Assembly: GCF_001006325.2 (NCBI RefSeq)
Contig: NZ_LBIA02000001.1
Location: 3,721,501-3,785,500 of the forward strand
DNA length: 64,000 nucleotides
Reading direction: 5' to 3'
From: Afipia massiliensis
GTDB taxonomy: Bacteria; Pseudomonadota; Alphaproteobacteria; Rhizobiales; Xanthobacteraceae
Below the pieces are notes generated by a model. It made no database searches and had not been told where the DNA came from. It saw only the letters and a list, made by a program, of their open reading frames with translations. The stretch's first letter is position 1. Each line of letters starts with the position of its first letter. The translations under genes and the position numbers were made by a program. Shown here in pieces: positions 45,458-55,199 of the stretch.

Positions 45458-46144
45458 TCAGAGGGTCTTGCCGAGCAGCGCACTCAATCCGTTCCAGATG
45501 ATCTGAATGCCGATACAAAACAGGATGAAGGCCGAGAGCCGCATCACGACGTCCGTTCCGCGCGCGCCGAGAAACATGATGATGCGATCGGCGAAGCGAT
45601 AACTGACGAAGATCGTAATGGCGATGGCCGCCAGACCGGCCACGGCTGCGCCTCCGAGCATTGCCAGGTGCGTGAGATCGTCGGCAGCCATTGGCCGTTG
45701 GCTTCCCAGCGTGACTGCAACGGAAATCGAGCCGGGTCCGACCGTCAGCGGCATGGTCAACGGATAGAACGCATCGATCGTAGGGCCGGTATCGACCTTT
45801 GGGTTATTCAGGTCCGGCTCTTCAGGGGCATGGAGCAGACGCCACCCAAACGCCGCGACCACGAGGCCACCGGCGACCCGGACGACGGGCAGGGTGATCC
45901 CGAAGAACTCGAGCACATGAGAGCCGATGAACAGCGAGCCGAGCAAAAGGAAGAAACTGTTGCGCGCTACGCTCCGGGCGAGAACGCTGCGCTCGGCTGT
46001 GGTGCGTCCGCGAGTCATTCGCAGGAACAGCGGCGCGCTGCCGATCGGGTTGACGATCGGAAACAGCGCGGCATAGACCAGCAGAAATGCGTTGATGATG
46101 TTTTGCACGACGTCCGTCCCGGCAGCACCTGGCCCGATCACCAA
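45458..46144 (-). CDS. MarC family integral membrane protein
   Basis: This 228-residue protein has about six hydrophobic helices. Family signatures are present: FLLVYAALFPIVNPIGSAPLF near the N-terminus and PLTMPLTVGPGSISVAVTL in the middle. The biochemical role of MarC is unknown; the early link to multiple antibiotic resistance in E. coli was not supported later. The start codon is uncertain: a TTG at 46144 and a GTG at 46141 open the frame, and a GTG twelve codons later is also possible. Confidence 0.85.
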   Translation of the reverse strand: MVIGPGAAGTDVVQNIINAFLLVYAALFPIVNPIGSAPLFLRMTRGRTTAERSVLARSVARNSFFLLLGSLFIGSHVLEFFGITLPVVRVAGGLVVAAFGWRLLHAPEEPDLNNPKVDTGPTIDAFYPLTMPLTVGPGSISVAVTLGSQRPMAADDLTHLAMLGGAAVAGLAAIAITIFVSYRFADRIIMFLGARGTDVVMRLSAFILFCIGIQIIWNGLSALLGKTL

Positions 46145-46290
46145 TTTCGAACAGAGATCGCGGATGTTTGCAACTCGGACGGACGGTCCGAATTCGTCGA
46201 ACGTCTCTCCGAACAGCGACCGTCTATGAAGCGCTCGTGTTTGGCGGGCGGTCTTGATACCGTGCTGACGGAAGCAACGACGGTCGATTC

Positions 46291-46650
46291 ATGTTACGCA
46301 AACTGGCTGTAATTACTCTGACGGCTCTGATCGGAAGTCCGCCATCTACGCTGCATGCGGAGCCGGTCCCGATTACCTGCACGATCCTGCCGGGTGCGGA
46401 ATCGGCAAGCGTGTTGCTGACCAACTCGCTCAGCTATGCCGCGTCATGTCAGGCGAACTGCAAATTCTCGACTGCCGTGTACGACGATAATCCTCAGATC
46501 ATCTGCGCAAAGCCGGTGCCGGCCGGCAAGCAAGTCGAGATGTGCATACTCAAGGCTGCGGGCAACAAGCTCGTCAAACTTGTCGAAGCGACCGCTGATT
46601 GCAAAAAACCCAGAGCGGCCGCGTCTGGAATCAACTTGCAGAAACGATGA
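46291..46650 (+). CDS. Small periplasmic Cys-containing protein
   Basis: This 119-residue protein has a signal peptide (LAVITLTALIGSPPSTLHA). The mature part has six Cys residues (ITC, SCQANC, IICAK, EMCIL, ADC), an even number that suits disulfides in the periplasm. No known domain recognised. A hairpin that includes its stop codon follows and probably ends transcription from both sides. Confidence 0.6.
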   Translation: MLRKLAVITLTALIGSPPSTLHAEPVPITCTILPGAESASVLLTNSLSYAASCQANCKFSTAVYDDNPQIICAKPVPAGKQVEMCILKAAGNKLVKLVEATADCKKPRAAASGINLQKR

Positions 46651-46675
46651 AAGCCCCGCGATGCGGGAGCTTTCA
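46648..46675. terminator. Bidirectional terminator-like hairpin
   Basis: The stem tgaaagc-cccgc / gcggg-a-gctttca (12 bp with one bulged A, gat loop) lies between convergent genes and includes the stop codon of the upstream one. Confidence 0.6.
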
Positions 46676-46685
46676 TATGATGCGG

Positions 46686-46766
46686 CTAGCGGCCGAAGAA
46701 CAGCCAAAGCAGGATGATGATCGGGATCGGCACGCCGATCAGCCACAACAATAGTCCGCGTCCCAT
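46686..46766 (-). CDS. 26-aa hydrophobic membrane miniprotein
   Basis: From the ATG at 46766 (GGAGG 6 bp upstream) the strand encodes 26 residues, beginning MGRGLLLWLIGVPIPI and ending WLFFGR, almost all hydrophobic with Arg at both ends: one transmembrane helix. An upstream ATG at 46778 would add four residues. The strong ribosome site and clean helix support a real gene. I recall very similar short proteins in related genomes but cannot verify that here. Confidence 0.6.
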   Translation of the reverse strand: MGRGLLLWLIGVPIPIIILLWLFFGR

Positions 46767-46853
46767 TTTCGCCTCCATGTCAACCTCAGGACATGGAGAA
46801 CGTCGAAGCGATGCGCTTGTTCCAACAATAAGGTCTGACGCGACCGCGGAAGA

Positions 46854-47303
46854 TCACCAATGTCCGGTGTTCGGCATTGAGCTCCAGGGTTCTTTCGGTG
46901 CGAGCGCGTCGCCCTTCTGCAAGAGCTCGATGGAATGCAGATCGGGTGACCGGATGAATGCCATCTGGCCGTCGCGCGGCGGACGATTGATGGTGATGCC
47001 GAGCTTCATCAGCCGGTCGCAGGTCGCATAGATATCGTCGACCTCATAGGCGAGATGTCCGAAGTAGCGATCCTCGCCATACGTTTCTTCATCCCAGTTA
47101 TAGGTCAGTTCGACCAGCGGCGCGCCGCGCCCCTTGACCTGCTTGAGCAGGTGCTCGTCTTCGGCGGCGCACAGAAACACCAGCGTAAATCGGCCTTTCT
47201 CGCTCTCGGTGCGGCGGACTTCCTTCAGCCCGAGCGCGTCGCTGTAGAACTTGAGCGCAGTGTCGAGGTTGCGGACGCGCAGCATGGTGTGGAGGTAACG
47301 CAT
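46854..47303 (-). CDS. VOC-family lactoylglutathione lyase (glyoxalase I)-like protein
   Basis: This 149-residue protein starts at the ATG at 47303 ([10 protein letters not shown]), the usual glyoxalase I start. Metal ligands are conserved in position: His in [10 protein letters not shown], Glu in LVELTYN, His in YFGHLAYEV and Glu in LHSIELLQK. Length, the [17 protein letters not shown] opening and the NWDEETYG loop match GloA, which converts the methylglyoxal-glutathione hemithioacetal to S-lactoylglutathione. An alternative VOC enzyme function cannot be excluded. Confidence 0.85.
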   Translation of the reverse strand: MRYLHTMLRVRNLDTALKFYSDALGLKEVRRTESEKGRFTLVFLCAAEDEHLLKQVKGRGAPLVELTYNWDEETYGEDRYFGHLAYEVDDIYATCDRLMKLGITINRPPRDGQMAFIRSPDLHSIELLQKGDALAPKEPWSSMPNTGHW

Positions 47304-47451
47304 GGTTCTTATCCTTCTTCGGACATTGCCGGAGTTTGATGTCGTCAAGCGAGAGTGGCGATCAAATAGCAGCAAAAGGAATCGGATGGAGCGGAACTTT
47401 TATGCTGCGTCGCCGTTGTCTTTCACAACTTCGAGATGATGGAGGCGTTTT

Positions 47452-47661
47452 TTGAACGAGGTTGACCGGGTTATCCATACCTTCGGGATGATGCGTAACT
47501 TGAGCGAAGACGCGCTACGCGAAGCCAGAGAGAGTCTCGGCAGTTACATCGAAACGCTTACGTCCGCCGGAGAAACCGATCCACAACGCCTGGCGGTGTA
47601 TGGCTTGGCTTATCTCCGTAATCGTCATGACGGCTCCTCGCCAAAATTCACGGGCTGCTGA
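47452..47661 (+). CDS. Conserved-looking 69-aa protein, unknown function
   Basis: A TTG start has GGAGG 6-7 bp upstream. The protein is short, probably helical (VDRVIHTFGMMRNLSEDALREARESLGSYIETL) and ends in FTGC. It has no signal peptide or membrane segment. I recall similar short proteins in Bradyrhizobium, but cannot confirm. About 105 bp separate it from the next gene. Confidence 0.5.
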   Translation: MNEVDRVIHTFGMMRNLSEDALREARESLGSYIETLTSAGETDPQRLAVYGLAYLRNRHDGSSPKFTGC

Positions 47662-47766
47662 CGTTTTCAGGCGGCCACTAGCCCTATGACAGTGGATAAG
47701 AAACCGCGTCAACTGGCGAGATGTGGTCCTTCTTGGTACCTCCGTGAGCATTCAACGGAGACGACC

Positions 47767-48021
47767 ATGCAAAAAGTAGATCTGGATTCGATGTCGATCG
47801 ACGATCTGGCGAAGCTGCGCGATCAGGCGAGCGAAAAGCTTGCGGAGAAGGTTGCCGCACGCCAGCTTGAACTCGCCGCAGAGATGGAAAAGCTCGCGGC
47901 GTTCGGTGGCGGCAAGAAGGCCAAGGCTATTGTGCCAAAGAAAGACCTGAAGGATGTCAAGGAAGCCCTGAAGCCGCAGCTTCAGGAGGCATCGAAGCCG
48001 CAGGCGACCAAGGCAGCCTGA
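47767..48021 (+). CDS. 84-aa coiled-coil protein, H-NS N-terminus-like
   Basis: It starts at the ATG at 47767, with GGAG 7 bp upstream. Residues 8-45 (SIDDLAKLRDQASEKLAEKVAARQLEL) form a heptad-rich helix reminiscent of the oligomerisation region of alphaproteobacterial H-NS/HvrA proteins. The C-terminus is Lys/Ala-rich and lacks the H-NS DNA-binding motif. It could be a stand-alone oligomerisation or modulator protein; this is a hint from pattern only. A strong terminator follows directly. Confidence 0.6.
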   Translation: MQKVDLDSMSIDDLAKLRDQASEKLAEKVAARQLELAAEMEKLAAFGGGKKAKAIVPKKDLKDVKEALKPQLQEASKPQATKAA

Positions 48022-48048
48022 GGCGCAACGATCCGTGATCGATGCCCA

Positions 48049-48074
48049 ATGGGGGCTTCGCGCCCCCATTTTTG
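48049..48074 (+). terminator. Rho-independent terminator
   Basis: An 8-bp GC-rich stem atgggggc/gcccccat with a ttcgc loop is followed by a T run. It ends the 84-aa gene. Confidence 0.85.
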
Positions 48075-48116
48075 TTGAGCTATACTTCGCGCGAACCCAT
48101 CATTCAGGCGCGCCAG

Positions 48117-48878
48117 ATGATTGCATCCGATCTTCGCAGCGGAATCGAAATGCTCGGCGACATGATCGCCGAGGCACGCACAATCGTGCCGTTCACCGGC
48201 GCCGGCATTTCCACGGAATGCGGTATTCCCGATTTCCGCTCGCCGGGTGGTTTGTGGACACGCAACAGGCCTATTCCGTTCGACGAGTTCGTCGCGAGTC
48301 AGGAGGCGAGGGACGAATCCTGGCGGCGGCGATTTGCGATGGAGTCGAGCCTTGCAGCGGCGCGGCCGGGGCGGGGGCACCGGGCGTTGGCTTCATTGTA
48401 TAAGGCGGGCAAGGTACCCGCGATCGTGACGCAGAACATCGACAACCTGCATCAGGCTTCGGGTTTTTCCGCCGAACATGTCGTGGAACTGCATGGCAAC
48501 ACCACTTACGCCCGGTGCATCGGATGCGGAACGCGCTTCGAGATTGCCTGGGTCAAGGAACGCTTTGATCCTAAAGGTATTGCGCCGTCGTGCACGGCAT
48601 GCGGCGAGCCGGTAAAGTCAGCGACGATCTCCTTCGGCCAATCGATGCCGGAAGAGGAAATGCGCCGCGCAACGGAACTCGCGCAGCACTGCGATCTGTT
48701 CCTCGCGATCGGATCGTCACTGGTGGTATGGCCTGCAGCCGGTTTTCCGGTATTGGCGCGGAACTGCGGAGCCAGGCTGGTGATCATCAACAATGAGCCG
48801 ACGGATCAAGATGATATCGCCGATCTGGTGATCCGCTACGACATCGGCGAAACACTCGGACCGTTCGTCAGGAATTGA
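48117..48878 (+). CDS. cobB: NAD-dependent protein deacylase, sirtuin (CobB-like)
   Basis: The sirtuin removes acyl groups from lysines using NAD+. It has 253 residues from the ATG at 48117; the frame is open upstream but runs into the terminator. Motifs: VPFTGAGISTECGIPDFRS (NAD site), VTQNIDNLH, catalytic His in ELHGNTT, zinc Cys pairs CIGC and CTAC, and GSSLVVWPAAGFP. The Arg/Tyr pair of desuccinylases is not obvious; the stretch after GIPDFRS reads PGGLWTRNRP. Acyl-CoA-rich metabolism in this strain makes lysine deacylation relevant, but the link is general. Confidence 0.93.
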   Translation: MIASDLRSGIEMLGDMIAEARTIVPFTGAGISTECGIPDFRSPGGLWTRNRPIPFDEFVASQEARDESWRRRFAMESSLAAARPGRGHRALASLYKAGKVPAIVTQNIDNLHQASGFSAEHVVELHGNTTYARCIGCGTRFEIAWVKERFDPKGIAPSCTACGEPVKSATISFGQSMPEEEMRRATELAQHCDLFLAIGSSLVVWPAAGFPVLARNCGARLVIINNEPTDQDDIADLVIRYDIGETLGPFVRN

Positions 48879-48957
48879 CCAGTGGAGTGGATTTGACATT
48901 CGCGCCCCACTCAGCCGGGAATCTGCAACGCGAATGTCAAATCCAAAACTCCACTGG
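48879..48957. repeat. Inverted-repeat element, twin 1
   Basis: The left arm ccagtggagt-ggatttgacattcgc and the right arm gcgaatgtcaaatcc-aaa-actccactgg are near-perfect complements around a 26-nt centre. It begins at the base after the sirtuin stop codon. Its arms share the cattcgc core with twin 2. Confidence 0.8.
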
Positions 48958-48970
48958 AAACTTATATTTG

Positions 48971-49046
48971 CTAGTGGTCCTTTGATTCTCACATTCGCAA
49001 AAATGTCGGCAGAGACGGGATGCGAATGTGAGAATCGGACCACTAG
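48971..49046. repeat. Inverted-repeat element, twin 2
   Basis: The left arm ctagtggtcc-ttt-gattctcacattcgca (48971-48999) and the right arm tgcgaatgtgagaatc-g-gaccactag (49021-49046) are complements with one small bulge. It has the same layout as twin 1: a [ct]agtgg outer end, then an [ct]acattcgc inner arm. The rest of this gap (49047-49255) holds nothing I can assign. Confidence 0.8.
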
Positions 49047-49255
49047 CTCAATCGATTCGCATCGTTCAAGGCTGTTCATAGGTCGCTGCTGTTTTCTTTT
49101 TTGTCTTTCAGCCCTGTTCCGGAGTGTTATCGTTCAATTAAGGATTCGCATTGCTTCGTTTTGATTCGTCACGATGAGAAATGCGAGCTTCGTTGCATAA
49201 CGTACTTGGTCATGCCGGTGGGGCTGACTGCAGATTTTGTTGGGGTCCGGGAGTC

Positions 49256-49894
49256 ATGGGTTCGGACGCATTTGAGTCCAAGAAGGCAGGCGGTTCGCTG
49301 ATGGGGGCTGGACCCGACAGGTTCGCTCCGAGCGATTTGGCTGCCGACAGCTTCGCAGCCGCTGATGGAGCGGCCGTCAACCTCGTCGAGATTTCCGGCG
49401 TCATCAAATGGTTCGACGCCTCCAAGGGTTACGGCTTCATCGTCCCCGACAATGGCTCGCCCGATGTGCTGCTCCACGTCACGGTCCTGCGCCGCGACGG
49501 CTATCAGACCGCCTATGAAGGGGCGCGACTGGTCTGCGAATGCGTGCAGCGCCAGAAGGGCTATCAGGCCTTCCGCATTGTCTCGATGGACGAGTCGACG
49601 GCCATCCATCCGGCGCAGATGCTCCCGGCGCGGACTCATGTCAGCGTCACCCCGACAAGCGGGCTGGAGCGGGCGCAGGTCAAATGGTTCAACCGGCTTC
49701 GCGGCTTCGGCTTCCTTAGCTGCGGCGAGGGAACGCCGGATATTTTCGTGCACATGGAAACCCTTCGCCGGTACGGCATGACCGAACTGCGTCCCGGCCA
49801 GTACGTGCTGGTCCGCTTCGGGCCCGGTTCCAAGGGCATGATGGCGGCTGAGATCCAGCCCGAGACCGGCGCGCCAGGACTGTCTTCACACTAA
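49256..49894 (+). CDS. Double cold-shock-domain protein
   Basis: This 212-residue nucleic-acid-binding protein starts at the ATG at 49256 (GGGAG 4 bp upstream). An Ala/Asp-rich leader of about 40 residues is followed by two cold-shock domains, with RNP1-like motifs GYGFIVPD (first) and GFGFLSCG (second), and RNP2-like VLLHVTVL and IFVHMETL. The first domain starts at about residue 46 ([15 protein letters not shown]), the second at about 140 ([14 protein letters not shown]). Alphaproteobacteria commonly carry such double-CSD proteins; they may act as RNA chaperones in stress or stationary phase. Confidence 0.9.
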   Translation: MGSDAFESKKAGGSLMGAGPDRFAPSDLAADSFAAADGAAVNLVEISGVIKWFDASKGYGFIVPDNGSPDVLLHVTVLRRDGYQTAYEGARLVCECVQRQKGYQAFRIVSMDESTAIHPAQMLPARTHVSVTPTSGLERAQVKWFNRLRGFGFLSCGEGTPDIFVHMETLRRYGMTELRPGQYVLVRFGPGSKGMMAAEIQPETGAPGLSSH

Positions 49895-49962
49895 TCCGAG
49901 GCCGGCAGTACTGCCGCCTTCGCGCTGGTCTGTCCCGACCACATCCACGTGATCCTCCAACG

Positions 49963-49987
49963 AGGCCAGACCGGTGTCTGGCCTTTG
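49963..49987 (+). terminator. Terminator-like hairpin after the cold-shock gene
   Basis: A 9-bp stem aggccagac/gtctggcct with a cggt loop and a short ttt tail. Confidence 0.5.
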
Positions 49988-50041
49988 CCATGATTGCCGC
50001 GCTAGGGTGCAGTGGTCATTGGTTCAGGACATTGCTCGCGA

Positions 50042-50533
50042 ATGCTGTTTGGTCGTCTGCCGAAATCCCCAAATCTGAAAACGAATATCCGGATCGTCTT
50101 CGCGGCGGCGATCGCATTCCTTGGGGCTGCGGCGAGCAACGTCTCCGCCGCCGAGATGCAGCCTCTGGAGATCGTCACCAAATCCGGCGTGCATGTGTTT
50201 ACGGTTGAGGTGGCGAAGACCGAGCAGGAGCGGGCCACCGGCCTGATGTATCGCAGAGAGTTGCCCGAGGGGCGGGGCATGCTGTTCGATTTTTCCCCGG
50301 AGCAGCCTGTCTCGATGTGGATGAAAAACACCTTCATCCCGCTCGACATGATTTTCATCCGGAGCGATGGCCGGATCCTGCGGATCGCGGAAAACACCGA
50401 ACCTCATTCGGAGAAGATTATTTCGTCCGGAGGACTGGCCAAGGGTGTACTTGAGGTGATCGGGGGCACCGCCCGGAAGCACGGAATTCAGGCCGGTGAC
50501 CGGGTTGCCCATCCGTTGTTTGGAACCCGGTGA
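50042..50533 (+). CDS. Secreted DUF192 domain protein
   Basis: This 163-residue protein has an N-terminal signal (IRIVFAAAIAFLGAAASNVSA). The DUF192 domain follows: FTVEVAKTEQERATGLMYRRELPEGRGMLFDF, then MWMKNTFIPLDMIFI and the VLEVIGGTARKHGIQAGD end. Families of this domain are widespread; the role is unknown. The start at 50042 is preferred because an upstream GTG (50012) would give an unusually long leader. Confidence 0.85.
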   Translation: MLFGRLPKSPNLKTNIRIVFAAAIAFLGAAASNVSAAEMQPLEIVTKSGVHVFTVEVAKTEQERATGLMYRRELPEGRGMLFDFSPEQPVSMWMKNTFIPLDMIFIRSDGRILRIAENTEPHSEKIISSGGLAKGVLEVIGGTARKHGIQAGDRVAHPLFGTR

Positions 50534-50605
50534 ACGCGCGTTGGGCGAGCCGCAGCAGGACACGCCGCAGCATCGTCAAAATCATATAATATTCAATGAT
50601 TTAGT

Positions 50606-50682
50606 TGGTCGGGGCACGAGGATTCGAACCTCGGACCTGCAGTACCCAAAACTGCCGCGCTACCAGGCTACGCTATACCCCG
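50606..50682 (-). tRNA. tRNA-Pro (TGG)
   Basis: On the minus strand: acceptor cggggta pairs with tgccccg (one G-T), anticodon loop tttgggt gives anticodon TGG, the T arm is gaggttcgaatcctc, and CCA is encoded. Confidence 0.97.
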
Positions 50683-50783
50683 ATGAATGCAGTCGATACA
50701 CGCTTCGCATGGCGTCAGCAAGGCGGAATGGCGCATCGCGGGCGGCAAAAAACCGCCCGCACATGCAGTCCTCCAGTCGCGGA

Positions 50784-51962
50784 TCAGGCCCCCGGAGCCG
50801 CCGAGGCTTGGGGCGCGGCGGTCTTTGGAGGTGCCGTACGCGCCGACGGCTTGTCCTGCTTTTTGGACCAACTTCCGTAATAGGCAACCGCGGTCAGGAT
50901 TGCGACGCCGCCGATGGAGACGCCCAACTGCGCCCAGACGGTGCCCCAGCTCAGCATCAGGATAAAGTGCGCGACAAACGACAGGAAGATACCGACGCAG
51001 AACACCTGCAGCGATTGCTGTCCGCACTTGATCACGGGTTCGAGCCACTTCGATTCGAGTAAACTCCAGTCCTTGGGCACGAAGCGGGTGATGAAGAACG
51101 CGATCACCACGAAATGGAGAACGCGATACGGCGCAAGGAACGTCTTGTCGTTCGGATTGAAGGCGTCATAGAGCCACTTCGGAAACAGCGCGCCGAAGGA
51201 TTCAAAACGACCCGCCATCGTCATGATCATCGCGAAGATGAGATAGATCGTGCCCGCGATCAGCAGCCATTGCGACTTGATCACCGAGCGGGACTCGTTG
51301 GCTCCGCCGAGCGCGAACCAGGCGCCGAACACGAACAGCAACTGCCAGGTATAGGGATTGAAGTACCAGGAGCCGGTCGGATAGGCCGAGAAATTCCAGC
51401 CGAACTGGCGGGCTGCGAAATACAGCACCAGTGAAGCGATCATCACCATGTCGGGCTTGCGCAGCATCAGCCACAGCACCGGCGGGAAGAAGCCCATCAG
51501 GATGATGTAGAGCGGCAGCACGTCCAGATTGACCGGCTTGAAGCGCAGCAAAAGCCCCTGATCGAGCGTCTGGATCGGGTTCTCGATCAGGCCGGCGACG
51601 TTGAACTCGTTGAGGATGTCCGGATCAGCGTAACGCAGCGCGACCCAGCCGATCGCCGCGATATAAATCACGAACAGAATGACGTGCGCGACATAGAGTT
51701 GCCAGACGCGCTTCCACAGCCGTGTCGAACCGACGATAAAGCCGCGATCGAGCATCATCTTGGCGTACACGAACGACGCCGTGTAGCCCGAAATGAACAC
51801 GAACAGGTCGGCCGCGTCGCTGAAACCGTAGTTCCGCGGGGTGACCCAGTTGATGACGTTGTTGGGAATGTGGTCGAGAAAAATCCACCAGTTGGCGATA
51901 CCGCGGAAGAAATCGAGCCGGAGATCTCGGCCTTTTTCTGGGAGTGTTGCCTGAATTTCCAT
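50784..51962 (-). CDS. opgC: OpgC-domain inner-membrane acyltransferase-like protein
   Basis: This 392-residue protein has about ten hydrophobic helices. OpgC family features: RDLRLDFFRGIANWWIFLDHIPNNV at the N-terminus and DAADLFVFISGYTASFVYAKM. OpgC modifies osmoregulated periplasmic glucans, usually by succinylation. A Pro/Ala-rich cytoplasmic tail ends the protein. No opgG or opgH is nearby. Confidence 0.9.
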   Translation of the reverse strand: MEIQATLPEKGRDLRLDFFRGIANWWIFLDHIPNNVINWVTPRNYGFSDAADLFVFISGYTASFVYAKMMLDRGFIVGSTRLWKRVWQLYVAHVILFVIYIAAIGWVALRYADPDILNEFNVAGLIENPIQTLDQGLLLRFKPVNLDVLPLYIILMGFFPPVLWLMLRKPDMVMIASLVLYFAARQFGWNFSAYPTGSWYFNPYTWQLLFVFGAWFALGGANESRSVIKSQWLLIAGTIYLIFAMIMTMAGRFESFGALFPKWLYDAFNPNDKTFLAPYRVLHFVVIAFFITRFVPKDWSLLESKWLEPVIKCGQQSLQVFCVGIFLSFVAHFILMLSWGTVWAQLGVSIGGVAILTAVAYYGSWSKKQDKPSARTAPPKTAAPQASAAPGA

Positions 51963-52188
51963 GGGTACCGTTTCGTGATGCGATCGAACTAAAATAACTT
52001 GAGCGGCGGCTATCCGGACCCAAGCGGTCCGGCGTTGTCACCGCGTTTTGGACAGACTATACCAGAACCCACCGTAGAAAAGTCTCCTTCGGGGCATGCT
52101 CAACATCTTGATCTTGGCCGGCCACCGAATCGCACGCTTTTTACCTATCTGATCGATGCCACAGCGAGCAGGCCAGGACCCCGAATCC

Positions 52189-52494
52189 ATGACAGCCAGA
52201 ATATTCAAACCTGCCAAGAATGCGATGCAGTCCGGGTCCGCCAAGACCAAGGCGTGGCAGCTCGACTATGAGCCCGAACAGCCGCGTGTGATCGAGCCGC
52301 TGATGGGATGGACCAGCTCCACCGACATGAAGCAGCAACTGACCCTTCATTTCGACACCAGGGAAGAGGCGGTTGCCTATTGCGAGCGGGAAGGCATCCC
52401 GTACCAGGTGCTTGAGCCGAAGGAATTGCAGCCGCGCGTGAAGGCCTATGCGGACAACTTCGCATTCCGCCGCGTCGAGCCCTGGACGCACTGA
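52189..52494 (+). CDS. NADH dehydrogenase accessory subunit, NDUFS4-type (ETC complex I conserved region)
   Basis: This 101-residue protein starts at the ATG at 52189 (MTARIFKPAKNAMQSG). The ETC_C1 domain covers nearly all of it: TKAWQLDYEPEQPRVIEPLMGWTSS and LHFDTREEAVAYCEREG. It corresponds to the mitochondrial 18-kDa (NDUFS4) supernumerary complex I subunit; alphaproteobacteria carry the same gene, typically away from the nuo cluster, as here. Confidence 0.9.
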   Translation: MTARIFKPAKNAMQSGSAKTKAWQLDYEPEQPRVIEPLMGWTSSTDMKQQLTLHFDTREEAVAYCEREGIPYQVLEPKELQPRVKAYADNFAFRRVEPWTH

Positions 52495-52793
52495 GCCCGC
52501 AGCGGGTCTTGTCCCATTTGTTCTGCGGGAGGCGCGCCACCGGCCGGGCGCGCGCGGCTTTACATCCAGACCCGCAAGCCGTTGCTTGTGAAATGCCCCA
52601 ACAAATGTCGGGGACATGACATTTCAGATGATCGCTTTGCCCTATTGAGGGCGTCTGACCCGGCGCAAGTCTCTCCAATATCGTCGCAAAAGTTGTGGTT
52701 GCATTCAGCCGCCAAGCAGTGACACCTTGCGGGTCGAAGCCGTCCGGAATGGACGGAAGCAAGCAAGATCAAAACGTTACGCGGCGGGAAACA
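52495..52793. other. Intergenic region before the liu operon
   Basis: No gene seen. An imperfect palindrome lies at about 52588-52626 (gaaatg-ccccaaca ... tgtcgggg-acatgacatttc). It could be a decayed repeat or an operator for the operon that follows. Confidence 0.4.
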
Positions 52794-54398
<1,605 letters not shown>

Positions 54399-54412
54399 TG
54401 CAAGGCATAACG

Positions 54413-55192
54413 ATGAGCGATCTTGTCCGCATCGAACGCGATCACGACGTGGCGCGCGTCACGTTGAACCGCCCTGAACTGAACAACGCCCTCAACAAGG
54501 CACTGATCGAGGAACTGCGTGCCGCGTTCGAGAGCATCGCCGCCGATCGCTCGATTGCGACGCTGCTGCTTGCGGGCGAGGGCAAGAGCCTCTGCGCCGG
54601 CGCCGACATCAACGCGATGCGCGAAGCGGGCACTTACTCGCGCGAGGAGAACATCAACGACGCGATGCCGCTGGTGCGGATGCTGTCCGCGCTCGACCGG
54701 ATGCCCCAGACCACCATCGGCAGGGTGCAAGGACCGATTTACGGCGGCGGCGTCGGTGTAGTCGCCGCGTGCGACATTGCCATCGGAACATCGAGCGCGA
54801 CGTTCTGCCTGTCCGAGGTTCGTCTCGGCATCGTACCGGGCATGATCAGCCCTTACGTTCTGCGCGCCATCGGCGAACGCACCGCGCGGCGTTACTTCCA
54901 GACCGCAGAAGTGTTCGATGCGAACGAAGCGATGCGGATCGGCCTGTTGCATGAAGTGGTCGCGCCAGAGGCGCTCGACGAGCGGATCGTTAAACTGCTC
55001 AAGCAATTGAAGTCCGCAGCGCCGGGAGCGCGCAGCATTGCCAAGAAGCTCGCCGGCGACATCGCCGGCCGTCCCATCGACGAAGCCCTGATGACCGAGA
55101 CCGCGCAGTTGATCGCCGATGTGCGCGCCAAGCCAGAGGCCCGCGAAGGCCTTTCGGCATTTCTTGAAAAGCGCAAGGCGTCGTGGAGTTAA
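54413..55192 (+). CDS. liuC: 3-methylglutaconyl-CoA hydratase
   Basis: This 259-residue crotonase starts at the ATG at 54413, 14 bp after liuB; the frame is open much further upstream but only inside liuB. Oxyanion-hole segments are GEGKSLCAGADINAM and QGPIYGGGVGVVAACDIAIG, with the catalytic Glu region CLSEVRLGIVPGM. It hydrates 3-methylglutaconyl-CoA to HMG-CoA, the step between the carboxylase and the lyase encoded beside it. The specific substrate is inferred from gene order. Confidence 0.9.
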   Translation: MSDLVRIERDHDVARVTLNRPELNNALNKALIEELRAAFESIAADRSIATLLLAGEGKSLCAGADINAMREAGTYSREENINDAMPLVRMLSALDRMPQTTIGRVQGPIYGGGVGVVAACDIAIGTSSATFCLSEVRLGIVPGMISPYVLRAIGERTARRYFQTAEVFDANEAMRIGLLHEVVAPEALDERIVKLLKQLKSAAPGARSIAKKLAGDIAGRPIDEALMTETAQLIADVRAKPEAREGLSAFLEKRKASWS

Positions 55193-55199
55193 GCCGGTC

